NCBI RefSeq assembly: GCF_019139675.1
Contig: NZ_CP077077.1
Coordinates: forward strand, 1,922,001 to 1,986,000
Origin: Pseudomonas maumuensis
GTDB taxonomy: Bacteria; Pseudomonadota; Gammaproteobacteria; Pseudomonadales; Pseudomonadaceae
DNA: 64,000 bases
Direction: 5' to 3'
Of the stretch, positions 55,039 through 63,912 are shown piece by piece. The notes beneath the pieces are model-generated. The model ran no database searches and had not been told where the DNA came from. It saw only the letters and a program-made list of their open reading frames with translations. The position numbers and the translations under genes are program-made. Numbering within the stretch: the stretch's first letter is position 1; each line of letters opens with the position of its first letter.

Positions 55039-55824
55039 TCAGAACGCCAGCTTGTAGCCGATCAATAGCAGCATGGTCGCCAGGCAAGGTCGCAGCACGC
55101 GGTCGGAGATGCGCCCGGTCAGGTGGCTGCCCAGGTAGATCCCCGGCAGCGAGCCCAGCAGCAGGTAGCCCAGCAGCGACCAGTCCATGTTGCCCATGCC
55201 GGCATGACCCAGGCCGGCCACCAGGGTCAGCGGCACGGCGTGGGCGATCTCGGTGCCGACCAGGCGGCGAGTGACCAGGAACGGATAGAGCAGGAACAGC
55301 GCCACGGTGCCCAGCGCGCCGGCGCCGATGGAGGTGAGGGTGACCATCACGCCCAGCACCACGCCGGTGATCACGGTGAGGATGTTCAGGGTACGGTCGC
55401 TGAGGTGGTAGTGATCGCCTGCGTGCTTGCTGGCGAAGGCCTGCAGGCGCGACTTGAACAGGATCGCCAGGGCGGTGAGGATCAGCACCACCGCCAGGCC
55501 CTGCTTGATGATGGCGTTGAGCGCCGAGGTGTCGGCGTGCAGGGTGCTGAGGAACCACAGGGTCAGCGCGGCGGCCGGGACGCTGCCCAGGCTCAGCCAG
55601 CCGGTGATCTTCCAGTCGATGTTCTTGTTGCGGCCATGCACCCAGACGCCGCTGGCTTTGGTGATGGCGGCGTAGAGCAGGTCGGTGCCCACGGCGGTGG
55701 CCGGGTTGATGCCGAACCACAGCAGGATCGGGGTCATCAGCGAACCGCCGCCGACGCCGGTCATGCCAACGATGAAGCCTACGATCAGGCCCGCAAGGGT
55801 GAAACCGAAAGAACCTACATCCAT
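55039..55824 (-). CDS. TauE/SafE family membrane exporter
   Basis: A 261-residue membrane protein with about eight helices and the duplicated TauE/SafE motif: GFIVGMTGVGGGSLMTPILLWFGINPATAVGTDLLYAAITKASG in the first half and GVVLGVMVTLTSIGAGALGTVALFLLYPFL in the second. Family members export sulfite, sulfoacetate or other anions; without linked sulfonate genes the substrate is open. Divergent from ridA with about 210 bases between. The ATG at 55824 gives the conserved start. Confidence 0.88.
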   Translation of the reverse strand: MDVGSFGFTLAGLIVGFIVGMTGVGGGSLMTPILLWFGINPATAVGTDLLYAAITKASGVWVHGRNKNIDWKITGWLSLGSVPAAALTLWFLSTLHADTSALNAIIKQGLAVVLILTALAILFKSRLQAFASKHAGDHYHLSDRTLNILTVITGVVLGVMVTLTSIGAGALGTVALFLLYPFLVTRRLVGTEIAHAVPLTLVAGLGHAGMGNMDWSLLGYLLLGSLPGIYLGSHLTGRISDRVLRPCLATMLLLIGYKLAF

Positions 55825-56034
55825 ACGCTACTCGACGCCCAGCTTGCCCGTGATCGGATGAGTGCCAGCATATAGATTTTTTTATAGCCAAATAGACTTG
55901 TTCGTTATTAGGTTATAACCACGCTGTGGCGGTACGCTCCTGAAAATCCACGGTTCATGAGAGTGGGTTTACCGGAAGCTAGCCCGCTCGACTTGTCCCA
56001 GGCACGATTCAGCCAACCATGAAAGGAGCGTTCC

Positions 56035-56409
56035 ATGAGCAATGACATTCAGCGTTTTCCCAGCAGCCTGCCGTTTCCTTTTTCCCGAGCAGTGAAGGCC
56101 GGGGGCTTCCTGTTCCTGTCCGGCCAGGTGCCGATGAGCGCCAGTGGCGAAGTGGTACGCGGTGATATCCAGACACAGACCCGAGCTGCCTGCGAACGTA
56201 TCGCCGAGAGCCTGGCAGTGAGTGGGGCGCGTTTCGACCAGGTGGTGAAATGCACGGTCTGGCTGTCGGACATGAGCCATTTCGCCGGCTTCAACGAGGT
56301 CTACAAAGAGTTCTTTGGCGCGGCGCTACCGGTGCGTTCGACGGTGGCATCGGCGCTCGCGCTGGGGGTCGATGTGGAGATCGAGGTGCAGGCGTTCGTC
56401 GGCGAGTGA
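56035..56409 (+). CDS. RidA family protein
   Basis: A 124-residue YjgF/YER057c/UK114-fold protein. The features of the RidA group are FPFSRAVKAGGFLFLSGQVPMS, the segment TQTRAACERIAESLAVSGARFDQVVKCTVWLSDMSHFAGFNEVYKEFF, and the pocket Arg in LPVRSTVASALALGVDVEIEVQAFV. True RidA deaminates 2-aminoacrylate imines. Whether this paralogue keeps that activity is not certain, since several Rid subfamilies (Rid1-7) occur in pseudomonads. AAGGAG lies seven bases before the ATG. Confidence 0.86.
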   Translation: MSNDIQRFPSSLPFPFSRAVKAGGFLFLSGQVPMSASGEVVRGDIQTQTRAACERIAESLAVSGARFDQVVKCTVWLSDMSHFAGFNEVYKEFFGAALPVRSTVASALALGVDVEIEVQAFVGE

Positions 56410-56470
56410 GGAGTAGCTGAATAATGCCTGCGCATTCGCCGATGTGATCGAAGGCGTGATCGCGGAGGGA

Positions 56471-56501
56471 GCCCGCTCCTGCAGCATGTGCAGGAGCGGG
56501 C
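56471..56501. terminator. Perfect 13-bp hairpin between ridA and a chemoreceptor gene
   Basis: GCCCGCTCCTGCA (56471-56483) and TGCAGGAGCGGGC (56489-56501) form a stem with a 5-base loop between two convergent genes. It lacks a U-run and is likely a REP-class unit that acts as an attenuator in both directions. Confidence 0.6.
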
Positions 56502-56507
56502 GGTAGG

Positions 56508-58394
56508 TCAGATGCGGAAGCTGCCCACCAGTTGCTTGAGGCGCCCGGCCTGCTGGCTCAGGGCGTCGCAGTGGCGCAGGGTGTCGTTGAGGTTCTCCAC
56601 CCCTTGCTGGTTCAGTGCGTTGATCTGGGTGATGTCCAGGTTCAGGCTCTCGACCACGGCGGTCTGCTCCTCGGTGGCGGTGGCCACCGACTGGTTCATG
56701 CCGTCGATCTCGCCGATGCGCTGGGTCACGCTGGCCAGGCGTTCGCCGGCCTCGTTGGCCACCTGCACGGTCTCTTCGCTGGAGACCTGGCTGGTGTTCA
56801 TGGTGTGTACCGCCTCACGCGAGCCGACCTGCAGGCTGGTGATCATGCGGTGGATCTCTTCCGCCGATTCCTGGGTACGGTGGGCCAGGTTGCGCACTTC
56901 GTCGGCGACCACGGCGAAACCACGCCCGGCTTCACCGGCACGCGCGGCCTCGATGGCGGCGTTGAGCGCGAGCAGGTTGGTCTGCTGGGAGATGCCCTTG
57001 ATCACGTCGAGGATCTTGCCGATCTCGTCGGTGCTGGCGTTGAGGGTCTCGATCTGCTCGCAGGACTCGCTGATGCGCTCGGACAGGGCGGTCATGGCGC
57101 TGATCGCCTCTTCGACCACCTGGCGACCACCGTTGGCCTGTTCGCTGGCGCCGCTGGCGTGCTGCGAGGCATCGGCGGCGTTGCGGGCGATTTCCTGGGT
57201 GGCGGCGCCCAGCTCGTTGATCGCCGCGGCGACGCTGTTGGTGCGCATGCTCTGCTCTTCGGAACCGGTGAGCGAGGCATTGGAGGCGACCACGACCTTT
57301 TCCGACAGGTCATGCACCAGGCGGGTGGCCGAGGACACTTCGCTGATCGAGGCGTGGATACGCTCGACGAAACGGTTGAACGAGGTGGCCAGCTCGCCGA
57401 ACTCGTCCTTCTGCTCGACGGTCAGGCGGCGGGTCAGGTCGCCTTCGCCTTCGGCGATGTCCTGCATGGCGCGGCCCATGGTGGTCAGCGGACGCATCAG
57501 CACCGGGATCAGCAGGCCGAGCAGGCCGGCGATGACAGCCACGGCAATCAGCATGGCGATGATGGCCGAGGTGCGGAACTGGCTAAGCGGGGCGTAGGCT
57601 TTTTCTTTGTCGATCGACAGGCCGATGTACCACTGCGCCGACGGCAGGCCGTCCACCGGAGCGAAGGAGATGATGCGGTCCTTGCCGTCGAGGCTGACTT
57701 CCTGGATGCCGGATTCGACCCGCAGCGGGGAGCCTGGGTAGATGTCCTTGAGGTTCTTCATCACCCGGTCCTTGTCCGGGCTGACGATCACCTGGCCATT
57801 GCGGTCGACCAGGAAGGCGTGGCCGAGGCCGCCGAAGTCCACAGCGTTGATGATGTCGACCAGGGTGTTCAGGCTCAGGTCGCCGCCGACCACGCCGATC
57901 AGCTCGCCGCTGGACTTGGCCTTGACCGGCATGGCGATGGTCACCACCAGGCCACCGACTGCGGCCATGTAGGGCGGGGTCAGCATGGTCTGGTTGGCGG
58001 TCACGGCCTGGGTGTACCAAGGGCGCTGACGCGGGTCGTAGCCGTCAGGCATCTTGGCATCGGGGCGCTGGGTGAACAGGCCGGTGTTCTGGCCGAAATA
58101 GGTGAACTGGAAGTTGCTGGTGTACGACGGCTGGTCGACCAGGCCCGGCACGTTGCTGCCGGCGCCTTGCTGGGCGATGTCCTGGGCCAGGTTTTCCAGG
58201 ACCAGGATGCGCCCGCTCATCCAGTTCTGCACGCTGCTGGCGGTCTGCGCGCCGGCCTGGCGCACCGACGACTCGATGTTCTGGCGGATGGTGTTGCGTT
58301 GCAGGTAGTCGTTGTACAGGGTGAACAGGGCGAAGGCCAGTACGACGACGGCGCAGGCACTGAGCAGGATCTTGTGGCGGAATTTCAGGTTCAT
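56508..58394 (-). CDS. PctA-like amino-acid chemoreceptor with dCache sensor
   Basis: A 628-residue chemoreceptor very like the PctA/PctB/PctC group of P. aeruginosa in length and N-terminus ([20 protein letters not shown] then [11 protein letters not shown]). The dCache domain spans about 35-275. The full amino-acid binding motif is present: Tyr119, Arg124, Trp126, Tyr127, Tyr142 and Asp172 (GVVGGD). So it should bind L-amino acids or GABA. HAMP follows the second transmembrane helix, then the signalling hairpin [36 protein letters not shown]. Convergent with ridA; upstream lies a LysR gene on the same strand. Confidence 0.92.
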   Translation of the reverse strand: MNLKFRHKILLSACAVVVLAFALFTLYNDYLQRNTIRQNIESSVRQAGAQTASSVQNWMSGRILVLENLAQDIAQQGAGSNVPGLVDQPSYTSNFQFTYFGQNTGLFTQRPDAKMPDGYDPRQRPWYTQAVTANQTMLTPPYMAAVGGLVVTIAMPVKAKSSGELIGVVGGDLSLNTLVDIINAVDFGGLGHAFLVDRNGQVIVSPDKDRVMKNLKDIYPGSPLRVESGIQEVSLDGKDRIISFAPVDGLPSAQWYIGLSIDKEKAYAPLSQFRTSAIIAMLIAVAVIAGLLGLLIPVLMRPLTTMGRAMQDIAEGEGDLTRRLTVEQKDEFGELATSFNRFVERIHASISEVSSATRLVHDLSEKVVVASNASLTGSEEQSMRTNSVAAAINELGAATQEIARNAADASQHASGASEQANGGRQVVEEAISAMTALSERISESCEQIETLNASTDEIGKILDVIKGISQQTNLLALNAAIEAARAGEAGRGFAVVADEVRNLAHRTQESAEEIHRMITSLQVGSREAVHTMNTSQVSSEETVQVANEAGERLASVTQRIGEIDGMNQSVATATEEQTAVVESLNLDITQINALNQQGVENLNDTLRHCDALSQQAGRLKQLVGSFRI

Positions 58395-58544
58395 GTTTCG
58401 AGACCTTGAGCCAGTGAAAGGAGGGCGCCGCGTGCTTGTGGCACGAGTGGCGGAGCCTGTTGCAATGCTATCGGCCGATTCTGAAAAATGTTGAAAGACT
58501 AAATGTCGCAGCGCTTGGCCGAATTGCCCTGACAGGGTGACAAA

Positions 58545-59423
58545 TCATGTCGAAGCCAGCAGGCTCACCAAGGTCCTGGCCGCCTGGCCGAGGGGTTGCT
58601 GTTTGAGCCAGAAGGCATTCACCGGCAACTGCAGTTCGTTGCGCGTGTTCTGGAACTTCAAGCGCACCAGGCGTCCATCCGCAATCAGTGGCGCCACCCG
58701 TGCCAGCGGCAGGTCGCCCCAGCCCAGGCCTGCCTCGACCATCTGCAGGGCCAGGTCAAGGCTGTCGGTGCGCCAGTGCGAAGTACCGATCAGCGAGCGG
58801 GGATCGCTCAACGGCAGGTCGCGGCTGCGCACCAGGATCTGACGCAGGTTGACCAGGTCTTCGAGGTTGCGGATGCGCCCTTCGCGCAGCGCGGGGTGGC
58901 TTGGCGACAGGGTGGCCACCAGCGACTCCAGGGCGATGTGCTGGAAGCTGCGGCGCGGGTCCACCTGCAGCCCGGCGAAGGCCAGGCACAGATGCACCCG
59001 GCCACTGTCGAGCAGTTGCAGGGCCTCTTCCTGCGGGGCGGCGAGCAGTTCGATGTCCAGCAGCGGGTAGCGCTCGCCCAGGCGGGTGATGGCCCCGAGC
59101 AACGGACGCTGGTCGATGTCCGGTACCACGGCGATGGCCAGGCTGCTTTCCAGCCCACGCGACAGTTCCAGTGCATGCACCTCCAACAGCCCCATTTGTT
59201 CGGCGATCAGCCGGGCGTGGGGTTCCAGCGCCTGGGCCTGGGCGGTCGGTCGCGCCTCCCGCGATCCGCGCTCGAACAGCGCGTAGCCAAGCTCCGCCTC
59301 GAGGTTGCCAATGGCCATGCTCACCGCCGAGGGCACCCGACCGAGCGCCCGTGCGGCAGCGGAGAACGAACCGCGGTCGAGCACGGCGAGAAACAGCAGG
59401 ATGGTATCGCTGGAAAAGTTCAT
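58545..59423 (-). CDS. LysR-type transcriptional regulator
   Basis: A 292-residue LysR regulator with an N-terminal winged helix (MNFSSDTILLFLAVLDRGSF, then AAARALGRVPSAVSMAIGNLEAELG) and a periplasmic-binding-type effector domain starting near ESSLAIAVVPDID. It is divergent from a PACE-family efflux gene with 100 bases between starts, so it most likely controls that gene, as LysR regulators adjacent to aceI do in other bacteria. The target and effector are not read from the sequence. Confidence 0.87.
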   Translation of the reverse strand: MNFSSDTILLFLAVLDRGSFSAAARALGRVPSAVSMAIGNLEAELGYALFERGSREARPTAQAQALEPHARLIAEQMGLLEVHALELSRGLESSLAIAVVPDIDQRPLLGAITRLGERYPLLDIELLAAPQEEALQLLDSGRVHLCLAFAGLQVDPRRSFQHIALESLVATLSPSHPALREGRIRNLEDLVNLRQILVRSRDLPLSDPRSLIGTSHWRTDSLDLALQMVEAGLGWGDLPLARVAPLIADGRLVRLKFQNTRNELQLPVNAFWLKQQPLGQAARTLVSLLAST

Positions 59424-59523
59424 GGCAGTCTCCTTTCAGTAAATCTGAAAGGTGCCGACTTTTTCTGTCAAGTCTGTTGATGCATCCTGCGCGCCTTCGT
59501 CATATCCGCTACAAGGTAATTCC

Positions 59524-59952
59524 GTGCAAGGACTCAAACGCAAACTGGTCTACGTGACCTTCTATGAACTGATCGGCCTGTGCATGTCGACCCTGGGCCT
59601 GGCTTACCTGTCTGACACTCAGGCCTCGCACACCGGCCCGCTGGCGGTGATGATCACCACCATCGCCATGCTCTGGAACCTCGTCTACAACAGCCTGTTC
59701 GAGTGGTGGGAGAGCCGCCAGGTCGCGCGCGGGCGTAGCCTCGGTCGACGGGTGGCGCACGCCATCGGCTTCCAGTTGACCCTGGTGGTATACCTGATCC
59801 CGCTGATCGCCTGGTGGTTGGACATGACCGTGCTGGAGGCGCTGATGGTGGACCTGGCATTCATCATCCTGGTGCCGTGCTACACCTTCGTCTACAACTG
59901 GGCGTTCGACCGTATCTTCGGGCTGCCGACTTCGGCGCTGGCGACTGCCTGA
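59524..59952 (+). CDS. PACE family efflux transporter (AceI-like), GTG start
   Basis: A 142-residue protein with four transmembrane helices in two tandem BTP (PF05232) repeats. The first repeat starts KRKLVYVTFYELIGL and the second SLGRRVAHAIGFQLTLVVYLIPLIAWWL. The family's essential Glu15 is present at residue 15 (FYELIG) counting from the GTG at 59524. PACE proteins export chlorhexidine, acriflavine and short-chain diamines by proton exchange. Divergent from a LysR regulator. The start is GTG because no ATG precedes the conserved helix, and AAGG lies just upstream. Confidence 0.86.
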   Translation: MQGLKRKLVYVTFYELIGLCMSTLGLAYLSDTQASHTGPLAVMITTIAMLWNLVYNSLFEWWESRQVARGRSLGRRVAHAIGFQLTLVVYLIPLIAWWLDMTVLEALMVDLAFIILVPCYTFVYNWAFDRIFGLPTSALATA

Positions 59953-59971
59953 ACGTGCTACCTGCGCCGGG

Positions 59972-60994
59972 TCATGGCGGCAGGCGAATCAGCAACGGTT
60001 CCTGCGACCGACTCCCGAGCAAGCTGTCCTCGACCTGTCCCGACAGGTAATACACCCCGGCCATGGCGCCGCTCTGGCGATTCTCCATCAGCTCCTGCCA
60101 TTCCTGGTTCAGCGCGACATTGAGGATCACCCGCAACTGCTCGACCATCTGCGGTTGCTCACGGTCATGGGTGATGATGCCGTAGCCGGTTGCCGCCACC
60201 GAGATCAAGGCCCCTGCCGCCTTGCCCACCGCCGCCGCGATGGCGCTGGCGGCGCCGCGTGGCGCCAGTGTGGCGCCGAGTTTCTCGCTGGCCTGGGTGG
60301 CCACCGACGACAGTCCGGCCTCGGTCTGCCCAGGGGCTTTGGCGGCCTGTTGGTGCAAATGCTCGCGCAAGGACTGCCAAGCTGGCTGCTGGTCCAGGGA
60401 CTTGGCCCGCAGCAGTTGGTAGAGCGAGGCATTGCGTGCATCCGGCGGGCCCAGGGCAATGATCGGGATGCGGTTGAGGCGTTGGCTGAACTGCTCGGGC
60501 GGGGCGTTGTAGCGCTGGATGATCGCCGGCAGTTGCTGGCCGAGCAGTTGCAGGTACAGCTCGCTGGCGCGGTCGCGGATGCCCTCGGGGTTGATCTGCT
60601 CGGCCACCGGCTCGATGACCCGTTCGCGGTACTGCTCCTGCAGATACAGGCCCAGGCGTTTTTCCGCAGGTTCCTGGCCATTGCCACTGTTCATCTTGTA
60701 CCAGGCCACCTTGAGGGTGAGCCACTGCTGGGTCCAGTAACCGGTGAACCAAGGGATGAAGTCGTTCTCGGTACGTTGCTGCACCTGCTGTTTCCACACT
60801 CGCATGGAGCGTCGGGCGTAGTCGTTGGCCGAGCCTGCGGCGGCGACCGAGGCCTCGATGATGTCCTGGTCGATGCGCTGCCAGACGGCGGGCGGCAGAT
60901 TTTGCGGCGGGGGCGGGGCGGGTGGGCGTTTGCCGGCGCAACCGGCGAGGGCCAGCAGGAGGCAGAGCGGAACCATCGCGAAGATCGATTTCAC
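59972..60994 (-). CDS. Large lipoprotein of unknown function
   Basis: A 340-residue protein with a lipoprotein signal (MKSIFAMVPLCLLLALAGC, lipobox LAGC at Cys19) and a Pro-rich linker (KRPPAPPPPQNLPPAVW). The rest is mainly helical with Trp-rich segments (VWKQQVQQRTENDFIPWFTGYWTQQWLTLKVAW) and a hydrophobic Ala/Gly stretch (ASAIAAAVGKAAGALISVAATGYGIITHD, about 260-288) that may insert in a membrane. I do not recognise a family. It is convergent with the PACE gene (19 bases between stops), and nothing in the context suggests a role. Confidence 0.72.
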   Translation of the reverse strand: MKSIFAMVPLCLLLALAGCAGKRPPAPPPPQNLPPAVWQRIDQDIIEASVAAAGSANDYARRSMRVWKQQVQQRTENDFIPWFTGYWTQQWLTLKVAWYKMNSGNGQEPAEKRLGLYLQEQYRERVIEPVAEQINPEGIRDRASELYLQLLGQQLPAIIQRYNAPPEQFSQRLNRIPIIALGPPDARNASLYQLLRAKSLDQQPAWQSLREHLHQQAAKAPGQTEAGLSSVATQASEKLGATLAPRGAASAIAAAVGKAAGALISVAATGYGIITHDREQPQMVEQLRVILNVALNQEWQELMENRQSGAMAGVYYLSGQVEDSLLGSRSQEPLLIRLPP

Positions 60995-61055
60995 GTGGAT
61001 TGCCCCCTTGGCGAGAGGCTGGGTGATTACTCGAAGTATAGGCTTGTCCCGCGAT

Positions 61056-61072
61056 GGGCCGCAGAGCGGCCC
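61056..61072. repeat. REP-tail hairpin
   Basis: GGGCCGC-AGA-GCGGCCC repeats exactly the hairpin at 49057-49073. It follows a diverged REP fragment (GGCTTGTCCCGCGATG) and lies between the acetyltransferase and lipoprotein genes. Confidence 0.65.
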
Positions 61073-61094
61073 CTTTGCAGGCTGAGTGCCATGT

Positions 61095-61538
61095 TCAGCC
61101 CTCCAGCTTCAGGTGCAGCAACGGATACGGATCGCCTTGCCCATCCACCTCGGAGCGCCCGACCTGGACGAATCCCTGCTTCAGGTAGAAGCCAACCGCC
61201 TGTGGGTTCTGCTCGTTGACATCGACCTCGCGTACGCCCAACTCATCGATCGTCTGGGCCAGCAGTGCCTTTCCGATGCCTTGACCACGGCAGCCCGGCT
61301 CGACGAACAGCATCTCCAGCTTGCCCTCATGCACCCCGGCAAAGCCCTGGATACGTCCAGCGCCGTCACGCCAGGCCCGCAGCTGGACGAAACCCAGGTA
61401 CTGCTCGCGCACCAGCGGGCGCAGGCGCTCGACGTAACCCTCGGGTAGAAAGTCGTGGGTCGCCCGTACCGAAGCTTCCCAGAGATCGGCCAGCCGATCG
61501 AAGTGCTCCGCGCCGACTGGCGCGATAGTGAAATTCAT
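61095..61538 (-). CDS. GNAT family N-acetyltransferase
   Basis: A 147-residue GNAT protein. LEMLFVEPGCRGQGIGKALLAQTID holds the acetyl-CoA pyrophosphate loop (RGQGIG), and NEQNPQAVGFYLKQGFVQVGRSEVDGQGDPYPLLHLKL the C-terminal half, which resembles YjaB-type acetyltransferases. Substrate is unknown. Divergent from an isochorismatase-like gene with 86 bases between starts. Confidence 0.85.
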   Translation of the reverse strand: MNFTIAPVGAEHFDRLADLWEASVRATHDFLPEGYVERLRPLVREQYLGFVQLRAWRDGAGRIQGFAGVHEGKLEMLFVEPGCRGQGIGKALLAQTIDELGVREVDVNEQNPQAVGFYLKQGFVQVGRSEVDGQGDPYPLLHLKLEG

Positions 61539-61624
61539 AAGCCCTCCAAGGCATTTGGGTGATCGGCACTAGGGTACGGCATTGCGCTATGCTCGGCATT
61601 CGTCCGCGAACAGGAGAGTTGCCG

Positions 61625-62197
61625 ATGAATGTTGCCAAGGCCGACGCCTTGCTGCTGGTGGATGTGCAGTGCGCCTTCATGGAGGGCGCCGATGCGGTGC
61701 CTGGCCACTTGGCCTTGCAGCAGAGCATCGCTCGCTTGCTTGGCCGTGCCCGCCAGGCTGGGGTGGCGGTGATCTTCCTGCAGAACGACGGTGCGCCAGG
61801 CAGCCCGGACGCCCCGCACAGTGCCGGTTGGCAGCTGTATTTTCCGCCTGTGCGGGGTGAACACGTGCTGTTCAAAACCGAGGACGACGGCTTCCTCGAA
61901 ACCGGCTTGCAAACCCTGCTCGATGAACTCGGGGCCCGGCGCCTGGCCCTGTGCGGCATGCTCTCGGAGATGTGCCTGGCGGCCACTGCCCGCGCCGCGC
62001 TGCAAAGAGGCTACAACGTGCTGTTGCCTCACGATGCCCACGCCACCTACGACGTACCACCCGGCCCGGGCGGCTCGCCGGGTGTGCCCGCTGCCCTGGC
62101 AGCCCGGGCGGCGGAGTGGTCGCTGGGGGACGAGGTGCAGATCCTGCCTGGTGTCGAGGCCGTGGCGTTCAGCTTGGCCAGCACGACTGGCGGATGA
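61625..62197 (+). CDS. Isochorismatase-like cysteine hydrolase
   Basis: A 190-residue alpha/beta hydrolase of the isochorismatase superfamily. The triad residues are visible: Asp13 (LLLVDVQCAF), a Lys in VLFKTEDDGF, and the nucleophile Cys in LCGMLSEMCLAATARAA. It also keeps the cis-peptide-like segment before the Cys. Such enzymes are nicotinamidases, carbamoylases or ureido hydrolases, and no neighbour fixes the substrate. The ATG at 61625 has GGAGAG upstream; an open frame to 61559 is not favoured. Its last 29 bases overlap the end of the convergent HD-domain gene. Confidence 0.83.
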   Translation: MNVAKADALLLVDVQCAFMEGADAVPGHLALQQSIARLLGRARQAGVAVIFLQNDGAPGSPDAPHSAGWQLYFPPVRGEHVLFKTEDDGFLETGLQTLLDELGARRLALCGMLSEMCLAATARAALQRGYNVLLPHDAHATYDVPPGPGGSPGVPAALAARAAEWSLGDEVQILPGVEAVAFSLASTTGG

Positions 62198-62804
62198 TGC
62201 TGCAGAAATTGCCCGGGTGGAATGCCGGCTCCTTGTCGGCGATGACGTCTGCCTTGACGTTGCCGAAGGTGCTTTGCGGTTTGTGGCGGATACCGTCGTA
62301 GAAAGCCTGGATGATTGCTTCCTTGAAGCGCTCGCCGCGCGGATGCGCCACCACCACGGCGTCGCGCTCGCCTGCGGCGAGGCCTTCATGGTGCAGGCCG
62401 AGTACATCGGTTTCCACGCCAGCGGTGACCAACGCGATCAGCGGATGCATATGCTCGGGGATACCCGGCGTGGTGTGCAAGGCGATGGCCGTCCAGACCC
62501 GCTCGATGTCGCGCTCGTCGATGCCGTGCTGTTGCAGGAAGTCACGGGCGGCGTTGGCGCCATCGACCTCGAAGCGGCAGCAATCGCTGCTGTGGGTGTG
62601 GGTCAGGCCCATGTCATGGAACATGCAGCCGCAGTACAGCAGTTCGGCGTCGTATTTCAGGCCCAGCCGCCGGCCGGCGAGCGCGGCGAAATAGTAGACG
62701 CGGCTGGAATGGTGAAACAGCAGTGGCGAGGCGGTGTCGCGGACCAGCTCGGTGATCTCGCGGGTCATGGCGCTGTCGGGGATTCGAATGCCGGCGATGG
62801 ACAT
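62169..62804 (-). CDS. HD-domain protein, cyanamide hydratase-like
   Basis: A 211-residue HD-superfamily protein. Metal ligands are in LFHHSSRVYYFA (His), CGCMFHDMGLTHTHSS (His-Asp) and TAIALHTTPGIPEHMHPLI (His). The RVYYFA and CMFHDMGLT segments resemble the cyanamide hydratase (Ddi2/Ddi3) group, which hydrates cyanamide to urea; many bacterial relatives are untested. The start at 62804 is chosen for the conserved MSIAGIRIPDS; the frame is open further upstream but overlaps the divergent gene. Divergent from a GlxA regulator that may control it; its 3' end overlaps the isochorismatase-like gene by 29 bases. Confidence 0.8.
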   Translation of the reverse strand: MSIAGIRIPDSAMTREITELVRDTASPLLFHHSSRVYYFAALAGRRLGLKYDAELLYCGCMFHDMGLTHTHSSDCCRFEVDGANAARDFLQQHGIDERDIERVWTAIALHTTPGIPEHMHPLIALVTAGVETDVLGLHHEGLAAGERDAVVVAHPRGERFKEAIIQAFYDGIRHKPQSTFGNVKADVIADKEPAFHPGNFCSIIRQSCWPS

Positions 62805-62949
62805 GGTAAGGACTCCTCGGTGGGTGAGGTGGCCAGTGTGTGGTGGTTGCGCTATGTCCTCAATTGACGTAACACGCCTAATACTGCCATTGTCCGTGAC
62901 ATGAAGACACGCTGCTGCCAGTACTTGCGCAGTAATCGAGACCGCACCC

Positions 62950-63912
62950 ATGCCCATCACCCTTGCCATTCTCGCCATGCCCGGTGTCCAGTTGCTGGAC
63001 GCCTGCGGCCCGCTCGATGTCTTCGCCGAGGCCAATCGCCAGGCCGGGCGAGAGGCCTATCGGCTATCACTGCTGGCCTGCGAGCCCGGGCCACTGGTCA
63101 GCTCGTCGGGCGCCAGGCTGCTGCCCGATGGCTGGATCGGCGATGCCCTCGGCCCCTTCGACACCCTGCTGATTGCCGGCACGCCTCAGGCTGCCGAGCA
63201 GCACCTGCGCAACGGCATCCTCGATTGGTTGCGCGAGCATGCCGCCAGCAGCCGGCGCTACGGCTCGGTCTGTACCGGCGCTTTCGCCTTGGCCGCCGCC
63301 GGTTTGCTCGATCAACGGCGCATCACCACCCATTGGGCGGTGGCCGAAGCCTTGGCACTACGTTATCCGCAGGTCACGGTGGAAGCCGACGCGATCCAGG
63401 TTCACGACGGCAAGGTGCGCACGGCCGCTGGCGTCACCGCGGGGCTCGACCTGGCCCTGGCGTTGGTGGAGGAAGACCTGGGCCGTCAGGTCGCCAAGCA
63501 GGTGGCAAGCCAGCTGGTGATGTATTTCAAACGCCCCGGCGGGCAGTTGCAGTTCAGCCGCCAGGGCGCCTCGTCAGTGGCGGGGCGTTCGGCGTTGCAG
63601 GGGTTGCAGCGCTACGTGGCGGCCAATCCGGCCCAGGATCATGGGGTCGCTCGTCTGGCGGCGCGGGTCGGCCTCAGCCCGCGGCATTTCGCCCGGCTGT
63701 TCCAGGCCGACGTCGGCATGACCCCGGCGGCCTGGGTAGAGCTGGCGCGGGTCAATGCGGCGCGCGAACGCCTGGAAAACGGGCTGGAACCGCCCAAGCA
63801 AGTGGCGGCGTTGTGCGGCTTCGCCAATGCCGACACCCTGCGGCGGGCCTTCATGCGGCATGTCGGGGTGACCCCCGCCGAGTACCGCAAGCGCTATGCT
63901 CGGCCGGTCTGA
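62950..63912 (+). CDS. GlxA-type transcriptional regulator (DJ-1/PfpI plus AraC)
   Basis: A 320-residue regulator with an N-terminal DJ-1/PfpI-like domain (about 1-185, with the nucleophile-elbow Cys in GSVCTGAFALAAAGLL) and a C-terminal AraC/XylS double helix-turn-helix (LAARVGLSPRHFARLFQADVGMTPAAW, then VAALCGFANADTLRRAFMRHVGVTPAEYR). This class controls arginine, choline/carnitine and nitrile metabolism in pseudomonads. It is divergent from the HD-domain gene (145 bases between starts), the likeliest target. The first residues MPITLAILAMPGVQLLDACGPLDVF are typical. Confidence 0.88.
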   Translation: MPITLAILAMPGVQLLDACGPLDVFAEANRQAGREAYRLSLLACEPGPLVSSSGARLLPDGWIGDALGPFDTLLIAGTPQAAEQHLRNGILDWLREHAASSRRYGSVCTGAFALAAAGLLDQRRITTHWAVAEALALRYPQVTVEADAIQVHDGKVRTAAGVTAGLDLALALVEEDLGRQVAKQVASQLVMYFKRPGGQLQFSRQGASSVAGRSALQGLQRYVAANPAQDHGVARLAARVGLSPRHFARLFQADVGMTPAAWVELARVNAARERLENGLEPPKQVAALCGFANADTLRRAFMRHVGVTPAEYRKRYARPV

